A DNA stretch of 64,000 nt from Buxus sempervirens (GCA_947561395.2 OX387188.1:35707942-35771941); one strand, 5' to 3'; counted from the stretch's first letter, positions 11,725-21,690 are shown. Numbers and translations are program-made. Notes: generated by a model not told the origin, from the letters alone.

Positions 11725-12989
11725 GGAATACTACTTCGAGGAGAAAACTTATAATAGGTACTGTGCACCTCAAGTTGAATTGTTAATATTTCTTGATTAA
11801 TATTTTTTGCAATTGTGCTTTGAATAATCCTATGTTTGCATTGTCACCACCTCTTTCTTTAACTACAGGCTTATCATGTGCTGCTGCTGCTGAAGCTGCA
11901 ATTCTAGTAGCTTTTATTTTCTTGTTTTGCTACTTGAGAAGTTTTGGGAAAAAAGCAATTGAGAACAAAATTTTTGAGGCACTTTTGAGGAATTATGGAT
12001 CCATCACTCCAAAAAGATATAGTTATTCAGACATCAAGTTAATGACCAACTCCTTCAAGAAAAAACTAGGCCAAGGAGGCTACGGTAGTGTCTACAAAGG
12101 AAAACTACATGACGGTCATCCAGTGGCAGTAAAATTCTTGAAAGAGTTGAAAGGAAATGGAGAAGAATTTATCAATGAGGTTGTGAGTATTAGTAGGACT
12201 TCCCATGTTAATATTGTCACTCTTTTGGGTTTCTGTTTTGACGGCCAAAAAAGAGCTCTCATCTATGAGTTCATGCCTAATGGATCTTTGGACAAGTTCA
12301 TATACGATAAGAAACCATTGATGTCAGATTGTCGCCTTGGTTGGGAAGCACTACACCAAATTGCTACTGGCATTGCTCGAGGACTAGAGTACCTGCACCG
12401 CGGTTGCAATACGCGCATTTTGCATTTTGACATAAAGCCTCATAACATTCTTTTAGATGAAGAGTTCTGCCCAAAGATTTCTGATTTCGGCCTTGCTAAG
12501 CTATGCACTAGAAAAGAGAGTTCTATATCAATGTTGGATGCAAGAGGTACCGTGGGTTACATGGCCCCTGAGGTCTTTTCTAGACAGTTTGGTCATGTCT
12601 CACACAAATCTGATGTCTATAGCTATGGAATGATGGTTCTAGAAATGGTTGGGGTTAGAAATAACACTGATCAAGTTACGGGTAATACCAGTGACGAATA
12701 TTTTCCACATTGGATTTACAGGCATCTTAATCTATCTGGCCATCTAGCTCTGCATGGAATTTCTACTGAGAAGGATGACGAAATAGCAAGAAAGATGGTT
12801 TTAGTGGGTTTGTGGTGCATACAAACTAATCCATCAGATCGGCCATCGATCAGCAAAGTGCTGGAGATGTTGGAAGGAGACCTTGAATCCCTGCAAATCC
12901 CACCCAAGCCTTTCTTATCTTCTCCTCCAAGATCACCAGCAAGTTCACCCACCAGATCAACCTCCTCAAAACAGTCTACAATATTGTAA
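11725..12989 (+). CDS. LRK10-like receptor kinase exons K1 (non-RD kinase)
   Basis: Two exons are supported. 11725-11757 (33 bp) encodes the stalk [11 protein letters not shown], and 11869-12989 encodes the transmembrane segment ([17 protein letters not shown]) and a full Ser/Thr kinase domain: [12 protein letters not shown] glycine loop, VAVKFL lysine, [12 protein letters not shown] catalytic loop, ISDFGLAK and [11 protein letters not shown]. The HRD arginine is replaced by phenylalanine, making it a non-RD kinase as in many plant immune receptors. The ATG at 11793 lies in the intron and is not a credible start. The nearest ectodomain (E3) is dead; the only intact upstream one is E1 (donor 3381), which would give 661 aa. 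Differences from the other copies include [11 protein letters not shown] where they read [11 protein letters not shown]. Confidence 0.9.
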
Positions 12990-13096
12990 GATATATTTTA
13001 TGCAAGATCAGTGTGTTTAACAGACTCCACTGAATGGAACAATAGTATAAAGATGCAAATTTTTTTCAACTGTAGACTGACAACCAAGCAGTTGCT

Positions 13097-13101
13097 CAAA
13101 T
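13097..13101. repeat. Target-site duplication of young Copia, left
   Basis: CAAAT immediately before the 5' LTR; the identical CAAAT follows the 3' LTR at 18470-18474. The empty site is preserved after K3 (GCTCAAATTTCATCCG at 39712). Confidence 0.95.
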
Positions 13102-13729
13102 TGTTGTGGTGTCCTGTCTCATAATGGGACCAGGCCCACATGTCTCTCAACTTCAGAAACGGCAGGTGATTGAAGTTGAAGAGGAAAACTGCTGAAGCCT
13201 AAAAACGGCAGAAACTAAAGCAACTTAATGCATGTATGCATTAAGTTGTTGTTGTTGTTACGTGTGGTTATGCCTATATAAAGGGGCATAGTCTTGGTCA
13301 TTCGATATGATCCAGAATTCATAGTTTTGAAGCACTTTTCAGAGAGAGAGAGAGAGAAGTGTAAGACAAGAATAGAGTTATTCTTGTCGGAGAAGCTATA
13401 TGTGAAGTGATCATCCACAAGTGCAGATTGATTCCAGCACAGCTGAAGTTTGAAATTGAGGTACTATTACAGTCCTCATACGGTACGGGTTTCCACCTTT
13501 TGTTTGGTGAAGTTATTTTGTAATCCAAGAGATGCTTTCCTCTTGAAGTTGTATTCCCATTATTTCATAGTGGAAGTTTATCTGGACTAGATCCCGTGGT
13601 TTTTCCCTTCACATTGGAGGGTTTTCCACGTAAAAAATCCCGGTGTTATTTTCTGGTTCCGTTCTTCCGCATTTGTTTTATTCTCATAATTTACACAGAG
13701 AGGGAAAAAGTGAGTTATTTTTCCCAACA
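13102..13729 (+). repeat. 5' LTR of young Copia
   Basis: It contains a TATA box (TATATAAA at 13275-13282), a 10-bp-armed inverted repeat CTTAATGCAT-GT-ATGCATTAAG about 50 bp upstream of it, a GTT microsatellite and a GA-repeat downstream. These mark the promoter and start of the R region. Confidence 0.93.
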
Positions 13730-13731
13730 AG

Positions 13732-13744
13732 TGTTATCAAAGCC
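13732..13744 (+). other. Primer-binding site of young Copia
   Basis: TGTTATCAAAGCC lies two bases after the 5' LTR and matches the initiator-methionine tRNA complement TGGTATCAGAGCC with two mismatches. The older copy in this window has TGGTATCGGAGCC, one mismatch. Confidence 0.75.
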
Positions 13745-13849
13745 CAGAGTTTGTGTACAAGGTACAGATACATTATCAATATAAGCAACCAAGTTGGTGT
13801 GCTTATCCTTGTACACAAGTTGTCAGACTTTTGTTCCCTGTGTTAAATT

Positions 13850-16800
13850 ATGGAGACCAGTACAAGTAGGATGGTTAGTCTCAATGGCTCCAACTGGATG
13901 ATTTGGAAAGCCAAAATGGAAGACCTATTATATTGTAAAGACTTGTACGCACCCATAGAGGGTGATACAACCAAGCCAGAAAATATGAAGGAAGATGAAT
14001 GGAAGAAACTTGATCGAAAAACTGTTGGGTTTATTCGGCAATGGTTAGATGATAGCGTTTTTCATCATGTTTCAAATGAATCCTCGGCATACTCCTTATG
14101 GAAAAAATTAGAGGGGTTATACGAGAGAAAGACTACAGGAAATAAGGCTTTCTTGACGAGAAAGCTAGTAAACCTTAAATACAAAGAAGGTAGTTCTATA
14201 TCAGAACACTTGAATGAAGTACAAAGCATTGTAAACCAACTCTCATCTATGAAGATGATTCTTGATGATGAATTACAAGCTTTACTACTTATGAGTTCCT
14301 TACCAGAAAGTTGGGAGACACTAGTTGTTTCTCTCAGTAACTCTGCACCAGATGGGGTTGTTACTATGAATCAAGTAACAAGTAGCTTGTTAAATGAAGA
14401 AACAAGAAGAAAATCCATGGGCTCTTCATATTCAGAAGCACTTATCACAGAAAATAGGGGGAGGTCTGAAAGAAAAGAAAGAGGCAATCGGTCAAATTCC
14501 AGGAGCAAGTCAAGGCCAAGAAAAGACCTTGTATGTTTTCATTGTGGTAAGAAAGGGCACATGAAAAGAAATTGCAGAAAGCTCAAGAAAGAGCAAGATA
14601 AGGAAAAAGATAAGCAAGGAAATAATGTCACCACTACAGCAGTCACGGATGGTGACATTATTTACTTCTCAAGTGAGCAAGAATGTTTAAGTCTAACATG
14701 TCAAGATACTGACTGGGTAATTGATACAGGTGCATCATTTCATGCTACTCCTAGAAAAGATTTTTTCACTTCTTATGATGCAGGAGATCATGGCGTTGTA
14801 AAAATGGGAAACAGTGGCGTTTCCAAAATTCTCGGCATAGGTGACATTCACATTAAAACCAATGTTGGTTGCAAACTGGTTCTCAAGGATGTGCGGCATG
14901 TACCAGATCTCCGTCTAAATCTGATCTCAGCAGGAAAGCTGGATGATGGTGGCTATGACAATCACTTTAGTAAAGGACAATGGAAGCTTACTAAAGGATC
15001 ACTTATAGTTGCAAAAGGGAACAAGTGTTGTACTCTCTACAAGACGAAGGCGCAGCCATACAAAAGTGAGGTCAACACAGTTGAAGTAGAAATGTCTACA
15101 GAGTTGTGGCACAAGCGACTAGGCCACATGAGCGAGAAAGGATTACAGATTCTTTCCAAGAAACAACTCCTCCCAGACATGAAAGGTACACATTTAAATC
15201 GTTGTGTTCATTGTTTAGCTGGTAAACAACATAGAGTTTCTTTTCAAAAGAATTCATGTAAAAGAAAAACGTATGTTTTAGATTTGATTTACTCTGATGT
15301 TTGTGGTCCTATGAAAGTCAAAACAATAGGAGGTGCTTCTTATTTTGTAACTTTCATAGATGATGCTTCTAGAAAAGTTTGGGCATATGCTTTGAAAACT
15401 AAGGACCAGGTTTTGGAGGTTTTTAAGCAATTCCATGTGAAGGTTGAAAGAGAAACTGGAAGAACTCTCAAATGCATCCGTACAGACAACGGTGGTGAGT
15501 ACATAGGTCCATTCGAAGAGTACTGTAGCAGTCATGGCATCAGGCATGAGCAATCAGTTCCCAAGACTCCACAGCACAATGGCATTGCAGAAAGGATGAA
15601 TTGTACCATTGTGGAAAGAATCAGGTGTATGTTATCACATGCAAATCTCCCAAGACCATATTGGGGTGAGGCCATGAATACCGCCGTGTACTTGATAAAT
15701 CGATCTCCTTCAAGACCTTTGAATGGAGATGTACCAGAAAGCATATGGACAGGGAGAGATGTGCCGTACCAACACCTAAAGGTCTTCGGCTGTAGAGCAT
15801 TTGTACATGTACCCAGGGATGAAAGGACAAAGCTTGATGATAAGACCAGGCAATGCATTTTCTTAGGGTATACAGACGAGAAGTTCAGCTACAAGCTCTG
15901 GAATCCAGTTGAAAAGAAGGTGGTTAGAAGCAGAGACGTTGTTTTCTTCGAAGACCAGACAATCAAAGATTTTGACAAGGTTGAAAATTCACAACCTTAT
16001 GTTGATGACCTCATTGATCTCGATATAGTTCCTTCACCCATGGCACATGATGATGATGGGGAAGAAGTTCGAGATCTCGATGGCACAGTTGGTGATGATG
16101 TTCCTGTAGAAGTTGCTGATTTTTCAGCACCACCAGAGCAAGAGGAGCAACCTCTTCCAGAACCATCAATAGAGCCTCAAATCAGAAGGTCTTCCAGACC
16201 GCCAAAGCCAACTCAAAAATACTCATCATTGGAGTATGTTTTGTTGACAGATGGAGGTGAACCAGAAAGCTACCATGAAGTTCAAGAAAGTGAACACAAG
16301 GCGCAATGGGTGGAAGCTATGCAAGAAGAAATGAACTCCTTACATAAGAACCACACTTATGACCTGGTAAAGCTACCAAAAGATAAAAAGGCACTTAAAA
16401 ACAAATGGGTTTTTAAGCTCAAAACAGAAGACAAGACCTCACAACCAAGGTACAAAGCAAGATTGGTTGTGAAAGGTTTTGGACAAAAGAAAGGTATTGA
16501 TTTTGATGAAATTTTTTCACCTGTTGTAAAGATGTCATCCATCCGAGTGGTGTTAGGTTTGGCCGCAAGCATGAACTTAGAAGTTGAGCAGCTAGATGTA
16601 AAAACAGCTTTTCTTCACGGTGACTTGGAGGAAGAAATATACATGGAGCAGCCAGAAGGGTTTAAAGTCAAAGGTAAAGAACACATGGTTTGTAAGCTGA
16701 GGAAAAGCTTATACGGGTTAAAGCAAGCCCCTAGGCAGTGGTACAAAAAGTTTGACTCTTTCATGACAGAGCATGAGTACACCAGAACAACTTCAGATCA

Positions 16801-17824
16801 CTGTGTTTTCATCAAGAAATTTTCTGATGGTGATTTTATTATTCTCTTGCTTTACGTTGATGATATGTTAATTGTTGGTAATGGTACTAACAAAATCACC
16901 AGGTTAAAGCAAGAATTAAGCAAGTCTTTTGACATGAAAGACTTAGGGCAAGCCAAACAAATCCTTGGCATGCAGATCTCTCGTGACAGGAAAACCAGAA
17001 AGCTGTGGTTGTCACAAGAAAGGTACATTGAAAAGATTCTTCAAAGGTTCAACATGCACAATGCAAAACCAGTCGGGTCACCACTTGCAGGGCACTTTAA
17101 GCTATGTTCCAGTCAATGTCCAACTACAAAGGAGGAGAAAGAAGAAATGAAGAAGGTTCCTTACGCCTCAGTTGTAGGAAGCCTCATGTACGCTATGGTA
17201 TGCACAAGGCCTGACATTGCACATGCGGTTGGAGTTGTTAGCAGGTTTCTAGCAGATCCAGGCAAAGAACACTGGGCAGCTGTAAAGTGGATTCTCAAAT
17301 ATCTCCGAGGTAAATCCAAAGAATGTTTGAAGTTTGAAGGTGACAAGCCGATACTAGAAGGCTACACAGATGCAGACATGGCTGGAGATGTGGACACTCG
17401 AAAATCCACGTCAGGTTATCTATTTACTTTTGCAGGGGGAGCAGTTTCATGGCAGTCCAAGTTGCAAAAGTGTAATGCCTTGTCAACTACCGAAGCAGAA
17501 TACATTGCAGCTACAGATGCATGCAAAGAAATGCTATGGATGAAGAGATTTCTTCAAGAACTAGACTTGAAGCAAGACAGATATGTCGTTTACTGTGACA
17601 GTCAAAGCGCCATCCATTTAAGCAAAAATGCCAGTTTTCATTCAAGGACAAAACACATTGATGTGAGGTATCACTGGATACGAGATGTCCTAGAAGAAAA
17701 GCAACTGCAACTAGAGAAGATCCATACCGATGACAATTTATCAGATATGATGACCAAGGCCCTTCCAAAAGATAAGCATGAACATTGTCGGAGCTTGTCA
17801 GGTTTGGGCAAGCCCTCTGTATGA
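13850..17824 (+). CDS. Copia gag-pol polyprotein, 1324 aa, uninterrupted
   Basis: One open frame encodes all Copia functions in order: gag (residues about 1-220), a CCHC zinc knuckle CFHCGKKGHMKRNC (about 229), aspartic protease DTGAS (about 293), the HHCC pre-integrase zinc motif (HKRLGH...CVHC, about 425-450), integrase with D (YSDVCGP, about 481), D (TDNGGEY, about 545) and E (GIAERMN, about 580), reverse transcriptase with YVDD (about 1002), and RNase H starting at DADMAGD (about 1173). It packages and reverse-transcribes the element RNA in the cytoplasm and integrates the cDNA in the nucleus. No stop or frameshift is seen, and all catalytic residues I can identify are present, unlike the second copy at 46653-54459. 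Confidence 0.97.
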   Translation: METSTSRMVSLNGSNWMIWKAKMEDLLYCKDLYAPIEGDTTKPENMKEDEWKKLDRKTVGFIRQWLDDSVFHHVSNESSAYSLWKKLEGLYERKTTGNKAFLTRKLVNLKYKEGSSISEHLNEVQSIVNQLSSMKMILDDELQALLLMSSLPESWETLVVSLSNSAPDGVVTMNQVTSSLLNEETRRKSMGSSYSEALITENRGRSERKERGNRSNSRSKSRPRKDLVCFHCGKKGHMKRNCRKLKKEQDKEKDKQGNNVTTTAVTDGDIIYFSSEQECLSLTCQDTDWVIDTGASFHATPRKDFFTSYDAGDHGVVKMGNSGVSKILGIGDIHIKTNVGCKLVLKDVRHVPDLRLNLISAGKLDDGGYDNHFSKGQWKLTKGSLIVAKGNKCCTLYKTKAQPYKSEVNTVEVEMSTELWHKRLGHMSEKGLQILSKKQLLPDMKGTHLNRCVHCLAGKQHRVSFQKNSCKRKTYVLDLIYSDVCGPMKVKTIGGASYFVTFIDDASRKVWAYALKTKDQVLEVFKQFHVKVERETGRTLKCIRTDNGGEYIGPFEEYCSSHGIRHEQSVPKTPQHNGIAERMNCTIVERIRCMLSHANLPRPYWGEAMNTAVYLINRSPSRPLNGDVPESIWTGRDVPYQHLKVFGCRAFVHVPRDERTKLDDKTRQCIFLGYTDEKFSYKLWNPVEKKVVRSRDVVFFEDQTIKDFDKVENSQPYVDDLIDLDIVPSPMAHDDDGEEVRDLDGTVGDDVPVEVADFSAPPEQEEQPLPEPSIEPQIRRSSRPPKPTQKYSSLEYVLLTDGGEPESYHEVQESEHKAQWVEAMQEEMNSLHKNHTYDLVKLPKDKKALKNKWVFKLKTEDKTSQPRYKARLVVKGFGQKKGIDFDEIFSPVVKMSSIRVVLGLAASMNLEVEQLDVKTAFLHGDLEEEIYMEQPEGFKVKGKEHMVCKLRKSLYGLKQAPRQWYKKFDSFMTEHEYTRTTSDHCVFIKKFSDGDFIILLLYVDDMLIVGNGTNKITRLKQELSKSFDMKDLGQAKQILGMQISRDRKTRKLWLSQERYIEKILQRFNMHNAKPVGSPLAGHFKLCSSQCPTTKEEKEEMKKVPYASVVGSLMYAMVCTRPDIAHAVGVVSRFLADPGKEHWAAVKWILKYLRGKSKECLKFEGDKPILEGYTDADMAGDVDTRKSTSGYLFTFAGGAVSWQSKLQKCNALSTTEAEYIAATDACKEMLWMKRFLQELDLKQDRYVVYCDSQSAIHLSKNASFHSRTKHIDVRYHWIRDVLEEKQLQLEKIHTDDNLSDMMTKALPKDKHEHCRSLSGLGKPSV

Positions 17825-17827
17825 GAC

Positions 17828-17838
17828 AGGAGGGGGAG
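17828..17838 (+). other. Polypurine tract of young Copia
   Basis: AGGAGGGGGAG lies just upstream of the 3' LTR and serves as the plus-strand DNA primer. It also overlaps the sequence just after the polyprotein stop. Confidence 0.8.
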
Positions 17839-17840
17839 TT

Positions 17841-18469
17841 TGTTGTGGTGTCCTGTCTCATAATGGGACCAGGCCCACATGTCTCTCAACTTCAGAAACG
17901 GCAGGTGATTGAAGTTGAAGAGGAAAACTGCTGAAGCCTAAAAACGGCAGAAACTAAAGCAACTTAATGCATGTATGCATTAAGTTGTTGTTGTTGTTAC
18001 GTGTGGTTATGCCTATATAAAGGGGCATAGTCTTGGTCATTCGATATGATCCAGAATTCATAGTTTTGAAGCACTTTTCAGAGAGAGAGAGAGAGAAGTG
18101 TAAGACAAGAATAGAGTTATTCTTGTCGGAGAAGCTATATGTGAAGTGATCATCCACAAGTGCAGATTGATTCCAGCACAGCTGAAGTTTGAAATTGAGG
18201 TACTATTACAGTCCTCATACGGTACGGGTTTCCACCTTTTGTTTGGTGAAGTTATTTTGTAATCCAAGAGATGCTTTCCTCTTGAAGTTGTATTCCCATT
18301 ATTTCATAGTGGAAGTTTATCTGGACTAGATCCCGTGGTTTTTCCCTTCACATTGGAGGGTTTTCCACGTAAAAAATCCCGGTGTTATTTTCTGGTTTCC
18401 GTTCTTCCGCATTTGTTTTATTCTCATAATTTACACAGAGAGGGAAAAAGTGAGTTATTTTTCCCAACA
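17841..18469 (+). repeat. 3' LTR of young Copia
   Basis: 629 bp, identical by eye to the 5' LTR except one inserted T. CAAAT follows directly at 18470-18474. Confidence 0.93.
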
Positions 18470-18474
18470 CAAAT

Positions 18475-19477
18475 TTCATCCGTTGCAAATTTCCACCCGG
18501 TACAGCAAGCATCATAAAATGTTGCACAGAATGGAACTCTCTCTCTCTCTGGAAAGTCTGCTTCAACTTCCATTTAAAAGTTCCATCAAAATTAAAAGAT
18601 GGAAAGAAACAGTAGAATTATCTGCTAAGCTAGCATTTTAACCCCCTTTCTATATTAGTCGCCAAGATCATTGATAACAGAAAATTTTTACCATTTACAG
18701 AACATAAAAGAATCTAGAATGACCTAAAGAATCATGCTTCAAGGAACAACGTAATCCCAAAAAATGGGATCAGGAATGCCAGGGTAGTCAAGAGATGTTA
18801 CCAGCGTAAATAAATTGCTGTGTGTGGGTGTCATCCTTGTTTTAATTGATCAGATGAGCGTTCCCTCAACCACAGCAGCAAATAAATTATGAAAAAAAAT
18901 GATGAATCACTTATATATCCCCCGAGTTTGCCAATAACATAAAATACTTCAGTCCAGGACAGAATGAAGATTGATTCAAATCACTCATGAACAAGTGAAG
19001 ATCCCCAATAAAATTACTCGTGAACAAATGAGATTCTCCAAATGAACTGCCACATTTGAAGCGGAATCCCCAGATTTCTAAATTCAAAGTATAATAAATT
19101 TCAAGGATTTTTGTCTGCCTTATCATGGTAATTTGATCTGGGTAGTCGTTGGTTTCAATGGAATATGACTTGACAATATTACCAATCTAGATCATCCAAT
19201 AATTTGGGACCTCTTGGCAGGTCATGCTACTAATCTTTAGCTTCTCGTGGGGTCCTATTGGCGTATGTATGTCTGCCTTCGTCCCATATGAGGGTGTCCA
19301 TCATAATCTTTCTTTTATAGCGTTTCTGTCAGACTTAAAGAATGCTAGTTTACCCGAGAAATAAATTCCGGCCATGCTTGTGCTTTTTGAGTAAATGCTT
19401 TTGAATAAGGTCAATGTAAGTTCTTTCTCAAGTGATTGGAACTATCTCAAATTCTGAGAGTAAAAGACAATATCTAA
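18475..19477. other. K1 3' flank, right of the Copia insertion
   Basis: No supported gene. It continues the 3' flank of the kinase gene and is collinear with 39718-40435 behind K3 and with the flank behind K2 (about 31830-32660). Confidence 0.6.
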
Positions 19478-19902
19478 GAGTCCGTGTGGTAATGTTTTTT
19501 TTTTTTTTAAACAGTTTGAAAACTATAAACGTTTCAAACTGTTTTTTGGTTTTTGAAAACAACTAACAAAAAGCCCGTTTGGTAAAAATTATTGTTTTTT
19601 GGATTTTTAAAAACAAATTACAAGAAACCTGTTTGGTAAAAATAATGAAAAAACAATTTAAGTCTTAAAATTATAAAATGCGTTGCAATAAAAAAACGAA
19701 TTAAGTGAATGCGAGCTTGGGCATTCCAAGAAACAGTATTCCTTTCAGGCATCTCTTCAAACAATTTCCTTGTAGACTACAGAATCACTTTCTTCAGCTT
19801 CTAACCAGCGCTCGAATCGAGTTCAAATATTCTCTATGTTGCGAATCCAATCTGAATCCCGAGCAATAACGCGGCCTTAAAGGAAAGAGAAAAATGGTTT
19901 GA

Positions 19903-20270
19903 TTGGAAGCAGAAGAGCAGACCTTTGTCAGAAACCCTATTGCATGCCACGTTTTTCCTTCGATTCTCTACTTCTCGTCATGTTATCAGACACTCTCGCT
20001 TCGAGCACGTTTGCGGGCCCTCAAAACTGGTTCTGACGGAGGGAGAGTTGGGAACCAAGATGCATACAAACCTGATTTGCTTAGAAAGCCAGTTGTCGCA
20101 CCGGTGGATGATATGACTCGCTTGCGAAGGAGGATTCTGATGACAATGACGTTGAGGGGAGGAGTTCCAAGCAAACAGAAGAAGAAGATTGGGTCGATTG
20201 GGAGGATCAGATTCTAGAGGACACCGTTCCGCTTGTTGGCATTGTTAGGATGATCCTTCAATCTGGAAAG
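19903..20270 (+). pseudogene. Captured gene fragment resembling the DCL (DUF3223) family
   Basis: The fragment reads RALKTGSDGGRVGNQD...KPDLLRKPVVAPVDD in one frame, then after a frame change near 20125 EEEDWVDWEDQILEDTVPLV and GIVRMILQSGK. It stops at what looks like a retained 5' splice site (GGAAA|GTAAGG at 20269). The acidic WVDWED plus VRMIL-SGK region resembles plant DCL proteins, which are plastid/rRNA-processing related. This assignment is from memory and moderate. The fragment lacks the rest of the domain and is frameshifted, so it is not a functional gene. Confidence 0.55.
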
Positions 20271-20499
20271 TAAGGTCTTTTCTCGAACTGATAATTGTGA
20301 AATGTGTGCCGAAAATGGGATTGTTTTGATTATTCCTGGTAATTTTATGTCGAATTAGTTTGAATTGGGTTAAGGTGCGATGGCAATTCCATAATGCCCT
20401 TACATAAATTCCCCGTGGAGCTAAACAATTGAATTGAAGACTTCGTTTGGATCTTTGTCCGATCGTTTAGTGTGGACGGATCCTTCAGTGTCTATATAT

Positions 20500-20715
20500 A
20501 GTTGAAGCACTTCAACCTTCCCACAACCATCAGCAGGAAGTAGCAGCAGAGCACGATGGTGAAGACGAAGAAGTTGAGGTTGAGGAGTACGATGGAGGAG
20601 AAACAGAAGCTGATGAAGAAGAAGAAGAAGAAAATTTTGGGGTTTTAGGGGAGAAGAAGTCGGAAGTCTCGCAAGTGGAGGAAGACGATGGGAGTCGGGG
20701 AGAATTCAAATAAAA
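20500..20715 (+). other. Acidic/lysine-rich repetitive stretch inside the Harbinger element
   Basis: A TATATATA box (near 20493) is followed by a GAAGAAG-rich stretch. Depending on frame it encodes a Lys-rich or a Glu/Asp-rich peptide (HDGEDEEVEVEEYDGGE). It may be a second captured fragment or low-complexity filler; I do not recognise it. Confidence 0.3.
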
Positions 20716-21089
20716 ATATTACAAAATTGCCATCGAAAAAAAATAAAAATAAAAACAGTTTTGCGTTTTCAAAAACCCACATTTTCAATTTTAAAAAACG
20801 GGGATGATTTTGAACCGTTTTTTTTTTTAAACAGTTTGAAAACGAAGAATACCAAATGTGTTTTTGGTTTTCTGTGTTTAAAAACTGAAAAATGGTTTTT
20901 CAACACATTACCAAACACCCTTTAATTGAAAGCTTGACCAATGCATTTGGGGCTACAAAGATTCTCTTATCCAAGGTTTACAGTTTCGGCGGCATGCCGC
21001 GAATTTCGGTACTGGGACCCCCGGCAATGCGTTTCGCCAGAGGAAATTGTTGGAACGCGCCCTCGTCGAAATGCCGACGGCGTGCCGAC

Positions 21090-21117
21090 GAAACCGAGCG
21101 AAATTTCGCTCGGTTTC
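21090..21117. repeat. 28-bp perfect palindrome
   Basis: GAAACCGAGCGAAA followed immediately by its exact reverse complement TTTCGCTCGGTTTC. Confidence 0.9.
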
Positions 21118-21147
21118 AAGCGGCTTTTTTTTTTTAAAACGAATCGT

Positions 21148-21176
21148 GCGCACGTGTGTGAATCGCACACGTGCGC
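21148..21176. repeat. Inverted repeat (11-bp perfect arms, 7-nt loop)
   Basis: GCGCACGTGTG (21148-21158) and CACACGTGCGC (21166-21176), 30 bp after the palindrome at 21090. Each arm contains a CACGTG E/G-box core. Confidence 0.85.
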
Positions 21177-21690
21177 GCGGCTTTTAATCGACCTACAAAA
21201 AAAAAAAAACAGGGGGAGAAAGGGGGGTGACGAACTAGTGTTTGGGGGGGGGGGGGACTTTTGGCCCGATTTTTGCATGGATTTAGGCTCATTTTTGGTC
21301 GTTTTTCATCATATAGCAAGATTAAAGTGGTTTGAGCCCAAGGTTTTGTGGATTTGGAGGAGATTAAAGCCACGTTCATCGCACACCTTGAGTAAGGTCG
21401 TTTTTTTCAAAATTTTTTTATCTAAAGCTTGTGGAATGTCTTGATTTCATTATATGTTGAAGTCTGACACCCGATCTACAGATGGGTGTTGGCGTTTTAT
21501 TTTTTGCACAAAAAATTTATTTTTAGCAATTATTTATATTTAAAAATGCATATAATTTTTTTTAATTCATTTAAATTACATAAATAATGTTTTGTTTTAT
21601 GATAGTTATCTATGTTATATGGGAACACGCAATCTACAAATGGGTACCCCCGGATTAATTTTTTAAAAATTTATTATTTTTTTAATTTTT

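Larger units (their letters stand above)
13102..18469 (+). mobile_element. Complete, very young Ty1/Copia LTR retrotransposon
   Basis: 5368 bp with 5' LTR 13102-13729 (628 bp) and 3' LTR 17841-18469 (629 bp). Both have TG...CA ends (TGTTGTGG ... CCCAACA). By eye the LTRs differ only by one extra T in the 3' copy (TCTGGTTCCG against TCTGGTTTCCG), so insertion was very recent. A 5-bp CAAAT duplication flanks it. It sits about 110 bp after the K1 stop in the same orientation. The internal part holds one uninterrupted gag-pol frame, so the element looks potentially autonomous. The order integrase before reverse transcriptase places it in Ty1/Copia; sequence flavour is Tnt1-like. Confidence 0.97.
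19478..20922. mobile_element. PIF/Harbinger-like non-autonomous element with captured gene fragment
   Basis: 1445 bp flanked by the 3-bp target duplication TAA (19475-19477 and 20923-20925). The left end GAGTCCGTGTGGTAATG and the reverse complement of the right end AAGGGTGTTTGGTAATG form an imperfect inverted repeat. Both ends continue into AAACAGTTTGAAAAC-type subterminal repeats. The empty site is visible behind K3 (CAATATCTAATTGAAAGC near 40425). TAA duplication and GxGxxxGTTTGGTA-like ends point to the PIF/Harbinger (Tourist) class. No transposase is present; the interior carries a gene fragment. Confidence 0.8.

Noticed and set aside
11793..11868. ATG at 11793 (and equivalents at 29967 and 62322) as start of a kinase-only protein
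   Set aside because: These codons lie in the intron between the 33-bp exon and the kinase exon, with a good acceptor (AACTACAG) just before the membrane segment.
20892..21444. Open frames around the GC-rich palindromic block
   Set aside because: No recognisable domain; they overlap palindromes and poly-A/T and poly-G runs in several frames at once.
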